8,802 nucleotides of DNA. It comes from Thermoproteota archaeon. GTDB lineage: Archaea; Korarchaeota; Korarchaeia; Korarchaeales; Korarchaeaceae. Position numbers and translations under genes: made by a program. The stretch covers positions 1-8,802 of the forward strand of contig JAGGTZ010000142.1 in the NCBI GenBank assembly GCA_021158805.1, in the 5' to 3' direction. Below are positions 1 to 5,383 of the stretch, piece by piece. Positions within the stretch are counted from its first letter, which is position 1. The number at the start of each line of letters is the position of its first letter. The notes beneath the pieces are model-generated. The model was not told the DNA's origin and did no database searches. It was given only the letters and a program-made list of their open reading frames with translations.

Positions 1-140
1 CTTCAAGAGGTATTTCATCTTTCATATGATTTAAGTTCTTGTTACAATCTAAAAAGTGATCTCAATCTATCTCCAATCCTCCATAATAGCTTCCTCATGT
101 TAGTTAGATGAGAGGATAGCCAGTCCTTGATTGGTCTGTC

Positions 141-152
141 AAATTTTATAAC
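141..152 (+). promoter_or_regulatory. Possible relic TATA box upstream of the fae pseudogene
   Basis: An A/T-rich block (AAATTTTATAAC) lies about 50 bases before the first recognisable Fae codons. An archaeal start site some 25 bases downstream would fall near 172-176, just ahead of the Fae reading frame, so this could be the remains of its promoter. The surrounding 1-197 region is otherwise featureless on both strands; I see no gene in it. The motif is weak and common in AT-rich DNA. Confidence 0.25.
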
Positions 153-197
153 TACTACGCAATAGGGTTAATACTTTTTCCTCATAAAAGTACATTA

Positions 198-647
198 CTG
201 TTAATAGGAGAGGCTCTAGTTGGTGAGGGTAGCGAGATTGCTTATATTGGTCTAATCATTGAGGATAAGGATGGACCTTTTGGAAATACTTCCAGTGTTT
301 CCCTAGCTTCACCGAGACAGGGATCTACATCCTTCTTGCAGTTCTCGAGCAAAGCCTCTAGCCCAAACTATCTAAGCTGATAGTAAGCAAGGCGACGATA
401 AAGAACGCATCTCAGTTAGAATTAATATTCAGCTCAGCGGCAGTCGCTAAAGCCGTTGCTTATTCCTTAGCTAGGGGAATAATACCGGAGAACCTCGCGG
501 GATATAGTCATGGTAGTCTCGATATTCATCTACTGGAAAGTCAAAGGTAAGGAGAAGATCTATAAATATAACTACGAAGCCACGAAATTGGCGATAAAAA
601 GAGCATTCTCGAGAGAACCTTCAGTAGGTGAAGTTTTAGGAAGATGA
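198..647 (+). pseudogene. fae: Decayed formaldehyde-activating enzyme (Fae) gene
   Basis: Three frame segments join into one Fae-like protein. Segment 1 (204 to about 335) reads IGEALVGEGSEIAYIGLII then EDKDGPFG, the classic Fae N-terminus. Segment 2 (335 to about 508, another frame) reads LAVLEQSL, a TAG stop at 359-361, then LIVSKATIKN, LELIF, AVAKAVAYSLARGIIPE. Segment 3 (510-647, back in the first frame) reads VVSIFIYW and KIYKYNYEATKLAIKRA, the Fae C-terminus, ending in TGA. A one-base loss near 333-337 and one extra base (or two lost) near 509 explain the frames. No ATG or GTG sits at the expected start; a CTG is at 198. Intact Fae condenses formaldehyde with tetrahydromethanopterin. 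Its catalytic His, in the family motif AHID, is Tyr here (AYIG), and the following Asp is Gly, as expected of relaxed selection. Frames and stops are seen directly; family identity is from memory of Fae sequences. Sequencing errors could mimic frameshifts but not the active-site changes. Confidence 0.87.
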
Positions 648-742
648 GGTGAAGTATCTTTCATATAATTTCCTTTTATTCATTTTTCAATTTTAATTAT
701 CTAGAAATTCGCGTTATTTCAAAACATTTTATGCCTGTAATT

Positions 743-772
743 AGTGACACGAAGTATAATTATTGTGTTACT
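743..772. promoter_or_regulatory. Inverted repeat upstream of the 857 gene; candidate operator
   Basis: AGTGACAC (743-750) and GTGTTACT (765-772) form an inverted repeat with one mismatch per arm pair. The spacer is 14 bases, so the arms are 22 bp (two helical turns) apart centre to centre. It lies some 45 bp upstream of the TATA box at 818-827, in an otherwise AT-rich intergenic stretch (648-813) without genes. A dimer-of-dimers regulator could bind such a site. The spacing resembles NikR operators, and nikR is encoded in this window, but that link is inference. It could also be chance. Confidence 0.3.
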
Positions 773-813
773 TATTTAAGAATATTAGATCTGCCTAGGA
801 TAATTAAATAAAA

Positions 814-827
814 CGAAATATTTAAAT
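814..827 (+). promoter_or_regulatory. Archaeal BRE/TATA promoter for the 857 gene
   Basis: CGAAATATTTAAAT combines a BRE-like CGAAA with a TATA box (ATATTTAAAT, 818-827). Transcription would be expected to start about 25 bases past the TATA centre, near 848-850, leaving only 5-10 bases before the ATG at 857. No Shine-Dalgarno sequence precedes that ATG, so a leaderless or nearly leaderless mRNA is the likely arrangement. Confidence 0.65.
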
Positions 828-856
828 GATTCAAGAACTCTATACCTTAGACCGCT

Positions 857-2689
857 ATGTCTGATATGGAGAGGGAACGTGTTATTCTTGCGGCTAGTCT
901 AGCCGCAACTTTCAGGCCTGATTTCATGACCAACGATAAGGTTGAGGCCGCTACTAAGGGGCATGGAGTTCTCGTAGTCCCTGTTCTTGCTGCAGCAAAT
1001 TCTATAGCAGATGACCTACTCAAGGGACTTGATATATCACTTGTGGATGCAGCTGCTCCTGATATACCGCTTGATATAATAATAGAGAGGGCCGTTAATG
1101 CAGCTAAGAGCGCTGGAGCTGCTCCCGAGAATGCTGCATTAATTGCCGCAGCTCTCGCCTATTTCTCTGGAGCCGCAGCTAGAGCAGGCGTACCTATGGC
1201 AAATAGAAAATTAGGTGCAATGGCTAGGATGCACGCGGGTGCTACAAGAACAAGCGCAATAGCTTTGACCACAAATAAGTTCACTCACAGGATAACCGCA
1301 TTCCCGGCTTACAAGGCTATATATGAGAAGCTCATGGAGAAGAAGCTCATAAAGCTTGATGGAGCCGTTTTGCCACCATTCATTGCTGGAGGAGCTATTT
1401 ACGGCCACAGCAAGCTAGGTGAAGATATAGTAGTTCCCGAGCTTGCTAAAGAGGCCGCCAAGGTGGGAGCTCTGGCTATGAAGAATGCCATGGAAGGAGC
1501 TGGAATGACTGCTTATCCGCTGTGGCCAGCTCTGATAGCTGCTGCTGTTACCATGGAGATAGTACATCCAGACTCATTCGTTAGCGAGGAGTACGGACCT
1601 TTCGGCAGTAAGTTCTCCTGCTACGCTGCTGGCCAAGGGGCTGTTGAGGCCATGGGATTGCCAGCCAAGATACATGTAAGGGGGACTGGAGAGGAATACG
1701 ACACTGCTCAGGTCATTGGAGATTTCGGACTCATATTGAAGGATATTGGGGCTCCTAGCGTCATTGGAATGATGGCTCTCAACGAGATATTCGCTGGATT
1801 CCAAGAGTCAGCTATAATTGGAGCTGGCTTCTCCGGTGGACCTGTGAATCCACCTCTGGGCCATCTCAATGGAGACGCTGTTCCTGCGATAAAGCTGTTA
1901 CTGAAGCATAAGGGAGATGTTTACGCAGCAGCTGACGATATAAAGAGGTACAAGATGGAAAGCTTCTTTGATCCGGAGATGGCCCTCACGGCCCTTAACA
2001 CGATAGCGAGGGTAGCTGAATGGGTGAAGAGAGGACCCGTAACCAAGGCTTTGATGATCGCTGGAGAAGATGTGAGGGATAGAGCTGTCTACAGAAGAGC
2101 AGCTAAAGCTTACGAGATGCTCAAAGCTGGTAAGAGCGTTGAGGAGGTAGCAAGGGCTCTTGACGAGGAGAGGCTCCATTATGTAGAGAGGAGAGCATCC
2201 GAGATACTCAGCGCATTCCTAGGTAAGAAGATAGAAATTAAGTTCACTGAACTCAGGCCACAGGCTAGGAGGCATGATGAATTCACTGCCAAGTACTGGG
2301 GATTCGACTCCTACATCTCATATGATGTAACCATAGATGGCAAGAAATATCACATTGAGAATCTCTCAGCTAAGGTAGTACCTGAGTACGCGATAGAGGG
2401 TAAGGGAAGGGAGGACCCTGACATGGGAACAGCTATCTTCGTAGGAGCTGTGGCTGCACAGGAACTTCAGTACATAGGTCACACGATAATAAACATCACA
2501 GTTCCTGCTGCTGTTGCAGCAATACTCGGAATGGATCCAAAGGATGCTGGAAAGAAGGCAGAGAATGGTGCCTATCTGACTAGAGCCATACCTGGAGCCA
2601 AATATAACGCCAGAGAAGTTGCTGCCATGGCAAAGAGGATCTATGAGATGATGTCTCAGGAGAAACATGATATACTCCCGCCTCGATAG
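857..2689 (+). CDS. Uncharacterised 610-residue Ala-rich protein beside C1 genes
   Basis: I do not recognise this protein. It is long, soluble-looking and very rich in Ala, with no signal peptide and no clear membrane span. Only one Cys is visible (residue 255, in KFSCYAAGQG), so it is not an iron-sulfur protein. Glycine-rich, motif-like stretches suggest ligand binding: HAGATRTSA (126-134), FVSEEYGPFG (241-250), VRGTGEEYDTAQVIGDFG (274-291), IGAGFSGGPVNPPLGHLNGD (321-340) and a late segment with EGKGREDPDMGTA (514-526). A charged helical middle (about 405-450) separates the two larger parts, with a possible separate C-terminal domain from about 455. The start at 857 is favoured by the promoter placement; ATG at 866 is an alternative. 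It lies between a dead fae gene and a methylene-H4MPT dehydrogenase gene 47-56 bases downstream, which hints at a C1 or pterin role. That is context only; no function is assigned. Confidence 0.9.
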   Translation: MSDMERERVILAASLAATFRPDFMTNDKVEAATKGHGVLVVPVLAAANSIADDLLKGLDISLVDAAAPDIPLDIIIERAVNAAKSAGAAPENAALIAAALAYFSGAAARAGVPMANRKLGAMARMHAGATRTSAIALTTNKFTHRITAFPAYKAIYEKLMEKKLIKLDGAVLPPFIAGGAIYGHSKLGEDIVVPELAKEAAKVGALAMKNAMEGAGMTAYPLWPALIAAAVTMEIVHPDSFVSEEYGPFGSKFSCYAAGQGAVEAMGLPAKIHVRGTGEEYDTAQVIGDFGLILKDIGAPSVIGMMALNEIFAGFQESAIIGAGFSGGPVNPPLGHLNGDAVPAIKLLLKHKGDVYAAADDIKRYKMESFFDPEMALTALNTIARVAEWVKRGPVTKALMIAGEDVRDRAVYRRAAKAYEMLKAGKSVEEVARALDEERLHYVERRASEILSAFLGKKIEIKFTELRPQARRHDEFTAKYWGFDSYISYDVTIDGKKYHIENLSAKVVPEYAIEGKGREDPDMGTAIFVGAVAAQELQYIGHTIINITVPAAVAAILGMDPKDAGKKAENGAYLTRAIPGAKYNAREVAAMAKRIYEMMSQEKHDILPPR

Positions 2690-2697
2690 GCTTTATC

Positions 2698-2717
2698 CCC
2701 TTTCCTCCTTTTTCCTC
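2698..2717 (+). terminator. Pyrimidine/T-rich tract, possible archaeal terminator
   Basis: Just after the stop at 2689 the plus strand carries a run of C and T with several T clusters (CCCTTTCCTCCTTTTTCC). Archaeal RNA polymerase can terminate at T-rich tracts without a hairpin, so this may end or attenuate the transcript of the upstream gene. It is immediately followed by TTTATATC (2719-2726), which may be a weak TATA element for the next gene, although that would leave little or no leader. Both calls are tentative. Confidence 0.35.
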
Positions 2718-2745
2718 GTTTATATCTTAAAGGTGGGTGTTGGAT

Positions 2746-3645
2746 TTGGAGTTTAAGAAGATTATGATTTTTCTGAGTACCGATGAGCACCCGAGCCCCT
2801 TTGACATCCAGATGATGTATGATTCAGGAGCAGATCACGTAATCTATTACGGTAATGTTGATTCTAAGAAGGCTAAACAGCTCATTATGGATTCCATGTT
2901 CCCGAGAGGACCTGAAGGCGTCGTACACACGGGTATGTTTATAGGAGGAACGAATGTGGATGAATGCTTGGCGATAGCTGATGTAGCTAAGAAGACAATG
3001 TTCCCCCCATTCCAGATAGCAACTATAGTAGATCCTCAAGGTGGTTATACAACAGCAGCGGCTTTAGTTGCTAAGGTGGAGCGCTGCCTAAAGGATAAGT
3101 TCGGCCTAGATATATCGAATGCTACGGTAGCTGTTGTTGGAGGTGCCGGTAGAGTAGGGGGAAATGCATCCTTCTTACTAGCCAAGGATGGAGCCAAGGT
3201 TAGAATAGTGGATATTCTTCTAGACCTAGCCAGAAAAAAGAAGGAAGAAATAGATAAAGCCGTGGAGGGGGCAAAGGTCGAGGTCTTCGGGGAGGAGCCA
3301 AGGAGCCCAGAAGTGCTAGAGAGGGCCTTGAAAGGGGCAGATGTTATAATAACCACAGGTCCACCAGGTCTCCAGCTTGTTCCGAAATCTATCCTTGAGA
3401 AGTTACCGGATTGTAAGGTAGCTGCAGATGTTAATGCTGTCCCTCCGCTGGGAATAGAAGGTCTAAAGAGCTCTAAAGATTGTAAAGTTTTCTTAGGAAA
3501 TATTCATGGGATTGGGGCATTAGCCATAGGACCCCTGAAAAACCAGATCGAGATGACCCTCATAAAGAGAGCAATTAATGAACCTTCTGGCTTCTTCGAG
3601 CTTGAGGAGATGCATAAAGTAGCTAAAAGCCTGTTGAACCTCTAA
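2746..3645 (+). CDS. mtdB: NAD(P)-dependent methylene-H4MPT/H4F dehydrogenase, MtdA/MtdB family
   Basis: This cytoplasmic enzyme should interconvert methylene- and methenyl-tetrahydropterin with a nicotinamide cofactor. The N-terminal domain carries the family signature FDIQMMYDSGADHVIYYGNV, the C-terminal one a Rossmann motif VVGGAGRVGG (about residues 133-142 counting from GTG 2737), then DVNAVPPLGIEG (231-242) and IGALAIGPLK (259-268), all matching remembered MtdA/MtdB sequences over full length. At the end of the second Rossmann strand there is Asp (VRIVDI, residue 159) where NADP-using MtdA has a Gly-Arg pair, so NAD is the likelier cofactor (inference). The start is uncertain: GTG 2737, TTG 2740 and TTG 2746 are all in frame. 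An AAAGGTGG ribosome site at 2729-2736 fits TTG 2746 best (9-base spacing), and that start matches the short N-terminus of MtdA. Most archaea use F420-dependent Mtd or Hmd for this step, which makes this type notable. The MtdA-versus-MtdB distinction is not secure. Confidence 0.88.
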   Translation: MEFKKIMIFLSTDEHPSPFDIQMMYDSGADHVIYYGNVDSKKAKQLIMDSMFPRGPEGVVHTGMFIGGTNVDECLAIADVAKKTMFPPFQIATIVDPQGGYTTAAALVAKVERCLKDKFGLDISNATVAVVGGAGRVGGNASFLLAKDGAKVRIVDILLDLARKKKEEIDKAVEGAKVEVFGEEPRSPEVLERALKGADVIITTGPPGLQLVPKSILEKLPDCKVAADVNAVPPLGIEGLKSSKDCKVFLGNIHGIGALAIGPLKNQIEMTLIKRAINEPSGFFELEEMHKVAKSLLNL

Positions 3646-3656
3646 CCCATTCATAC

Positions 3657-3663
3657 ATTTTTT
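3657..3663 (+). terminator. Short T tract after mtdB
   Basis: A run of six T (within ACATTTTTTC) follows the mtdB stop by about 15 bases and directly precedes the zinc-ribbon gene. It may be a weak intrinsic termination signal or simply AT-rich spacer. The next gene has its own ribosome-binding site and could be read through. Confidence 0.25.
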
Positions 3664-3682
3664 CATGAAAAAGGTGAACCGA

Positions 3683-3913
3683 GTGGTTAAAGTAAGGTGC
3701 CCTATCTGCGGGAAAGAATTTGAAGTAAAGGAGGGATACACCACAATGTGCCCAAACTGCGGAGTTCCTCTAAGAATCACAGTCCTAGAAGGTGGAATCA
3801 CTTTAGCTGAAGTTGCACCGGAGGAACGGCTAGAGGAATGGGAAGAGAAAGATATAGTCGAATTTGAGGAGGAAGAATTAGAGGAGCTGTGGGGAGATAT
3901 AGAGGAATCTTAA
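3683..3913 (+). CDS. Small zinc-ribbon protein with acidic tail
   Basis: Two CPxCG-type knuckles (RCPICGKEFEV and MCPNCGVPLRI) with 13 residues between pairs make a four-Cys zinc ribbon. After a short strand region the last 35 or so residues are dominated by Glu and Asp with a few Trp, Leu and Ile. The start is placed at GTG 3683 because AAGGTGA lies at 3671-3677, five bases upstream, giving a 76-residue protein beginning MVKVRCPICG. An ATG at 3665 would add six residues but has no ribosome site. The layout of ribbon plus acidic C-terminus recalls the amino-group carrier protein LysW, but the terminal EDWGE of LysW is missing and no lysine-biosynthesis genes are nearby. It could instead be a small nucleic-acid- or protein-binding accessory factor. 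Its stop overlaps that of nikR on the other strand. Confidence 0.8.
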   Translation: MVKVRCPICGKEFEVKEGYTTMCPNCGVPLRITVLEGGITLAEVAPEERLEEWEEKDIVEFEEEELEELWGDIEES

Positions 3914-4398
3914 CTCACAGGATTTACTACCGTTTTCACCTGCTTTACTCCCTTTTTCGAGGAGACCTTGTCGATTAATTCCTTTATTCTCTTAACATTT
4001 CCTTTCACTATTATTATCAGCATACAATGCTCCTTATCTAAATGAATATGAGTGTTAGATAGTACGATGTCTAGGTAATCATGCTGTATCTCGGTCAGAT
4101 ACTCGTCTAACCCCCTTACTTCATGATCGTACAGTATGTTCACGGTACCAACGACATCCCCACTTCCACATTGCCACTTCCTATCAGCCAGGAATTTCCT
4201 CATGGCCAGCCTTATGGCCTTGGATCTCTTCATTCCCATCTGGGAGATTGCTTCATCAAATTCCTTGAGCAGATCTATTGGTATAGATACACCGAACCTA
4301 ACTACTCTGTTGCTATCCTCTAGCGACTCTTCCTCTACATCACCTTTTTTCTTAGACATCCTGTTTATCTCCATGGATAATTGATAAGTTTTATTCAT
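3910..4398 (-). CDS. nikR: Nickel-responsive transcriptional regulator NikR
   Basis: NikR represses nickel uptake genes when nickel is plentiful. The ribbon-helix-helix DNA-binding domain is at about residues 31-75 (RVVRFGVSIPIDLLKEFDEA, then KRSKAIRLAMRKFL), followed by the ACT-like nickel-binding, tetramer-forming domain (82-160). The four square-planar nickel ligands of E. coli NikR (His76, His87, His89, Cys95) have exact counterparts with identical spacing: His106, His117, His119 and Cys125 (IQHDYLD, THIHLDKEHC). The protein should therefore bind nickel. It is the last gene of the minus-strand transporter operon, and its first eight bases overlap the ATPase gene (ATGAATAA). A start at ATG 4359, with GGAGAT seven bases upstream, is an alternative that would remove 13 residues before a charged, probably flexible linker. 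Its operator for the operon would lie beyond the window. Confidence 0.94.
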   Translation of the reverse strand: MNKTYQLSMEINRMSKKKGDVEEESLEDSNRVVRFGVSIPIDLLKEFDEAISQMGMKRSKAIRLAMRKFLADRKWQCGSGDVVGTVNILYDHEVRGLDEYLTEIQHDYLDIVLSNTHIHLDKEHCMLIIIVKGNVKRIKELIDKVSSKKGVKQVKTVVNPVS

Positions 4399-5383
4399 TA
4401 TCCTTTATGATACCATCAGAAGAGTTTCTAATATGCTCATATAACCAGCATTTCACTTTATTTCCATCTAACGTAAACATTAGAGGTTCGTTCATACATT
4501 TCTCCTTAGAGTAGGGGCATCTTTCACGGAACCTACATCCACTAGGGGGCTTAGCTATGTTAGGATGTTTCCCAGGTATTGGAATAAGCTCTCTGCTTGG
4601 TAATGCCCTTAGGAGAAGTTTTGAATATGGATGTAAGGGTGAATTGAAGAACCTCCTCGCTTTTGTAACTTCAATTATCTGTCCGCAATACATAACAGCT
4701 ACTGTATCCGCTAACTTCTCAGCAAATTCGAGGTCATGAGTTATGAGAAGGATGGCTGGGCTATCCTTCATATTCTTAATTCTCTTCAGAGATTCAAGCA
4801 GTATTTCCTTCATTATAGGATCCAGTCCTTTCGTAGGTTCATCTACTATAAGCACATTCGGTTTCCCAGCAATTCCCATCGCGAGAAGTGCTCTTTGTTT
4901 CATACCTCCACTAAGCTGATGGGGATAGTTCTTTGCTCTCTCATCCGGAGGATTTACCCCGAGATCCTCCAAGATTCTAATAGCAGTTTCCCATGCCTCT
5001 TTCCTCGTAAATCCATAGTGCTCCACCAATACTTCCCCTATTTGATCCCCTATCCTGATTGTAGGGTTGAGCATTGTGTCTGGATTCTGGGGTACCCATG
5101 CTATCTCTCTTCCTCTTATTTTCCTCATGGAATCCTTATCTAGATCTAGGAGGTTCTTTCCTTTGTATATGATCTCTCCCGAAATGGATGTATTGCTTGG
5201 GATCAGCCTAATAATGGAAATTCCGAGGACGCTCTTTCCACTACCACTCTCACCTACTAAGGAGAGCACTTCTCCTTTCCTAAGTTCCAAGTTTACATTA
5301 TCTAGTACATCTATTCTTTTTCTTCCTACCAAGAAGGAGACACTCAGCCCCTTAATCCTCAGAATGGTACCTATAGCATGCAA
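4391..5383 (-). CDS. ABC transporter ATPase, nickel/oligopeptide family (D-type)
   Basis: One of the two ATP-hydrolysing subunits of the importer. All nucleotide-binding motifs are present: Walker A GESGSGKS (44-51), Q-loop PQNP (98-101), signature LSGGMKQR (157-164), Walker B VLIVDEPTKGLD (177-188) and switch His216. The C-terminal extension typical of DppD/OppD/NikD-type subunits contains Cys283, 289, 296 and 312 (C-x5-C-x6-C-x15-C), the cluster-like pattern known from Dpp ATPases. At 330 residues it is of normal length. The start is TTG 5383, supported by a very strong GGGGAGGGG site seven bases upstream; this start and site lie inside the end of the preceding ATPase gene, giving a 32-base overlap. 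Substrate is not decided by the ATPase itself; nickel is inferred from nikR and the DUF364 gene in the operon. Peptide transport remains possible. Confidence 0.92.
   Translation of the reverse strand: MHAIGTILRIKGLSVSFLVGRKRIDVLDNVNLELRKGEVLSLVGESGSGKSVLGISIIRLIPSNTSISGEIIYKGKNLLDLDKDSMRKIRGREIAWVPQNPDTMLNPTIRIGDQIGEVLVEHYGFTRKEAWETAIRILEDLGVNPPDERAKNYPHQLSGGMKQRALLAMGIAGKPNVLIVDEPTKGLDPIMKEILLESLKRIKNMKDSPAILLITHDLEFAEKLADTVAVMYCGQIIEVTKARRFFNSPLHPYSKLLLRALPSRELIPIPGKHPNIAKPPSGCRFRERCPYSKEKCMNEPLMFTLDGNKVKCWLYEHIRNSSDGIIKDNE

Noticed and set aside
49..105. Short minus-strand peptide frame starting MRKLLWRIG
   Set aside because: It is only about 18 codons, has no matching family that I know and no convincing ribosome-binding site.
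118..132. Quasi-palindrome CCAGTCCTTGATTGG
   Set aside because: Arms of six bases with a wobble pair and a three-base loop are too weak to claim as a terminator or operator.
1211..2668. Several minus-strand open frames opposite the 610-residue gene
   Set aside because: They are low-complexity translations opposite a clear coding frame, have no recognisable motif, and lack ribosome sites; they are shadows.
857..2689. McrA, Hmd, Mch or serine-dehydratase identity for the 610-residue protein
   Set aside because: Its motifs and length do not match what I know of these families; naming it from the C1 context alone would be invention.
3665..3913. Calling the zinc-ribbon protein LysW
   Set aside because: The four-Cys ribbon and acidity agree, but the terminal EDWGE motif is absent, the protein is longer than LysW and no lysine or arginine biosynthesis genes are nearby.
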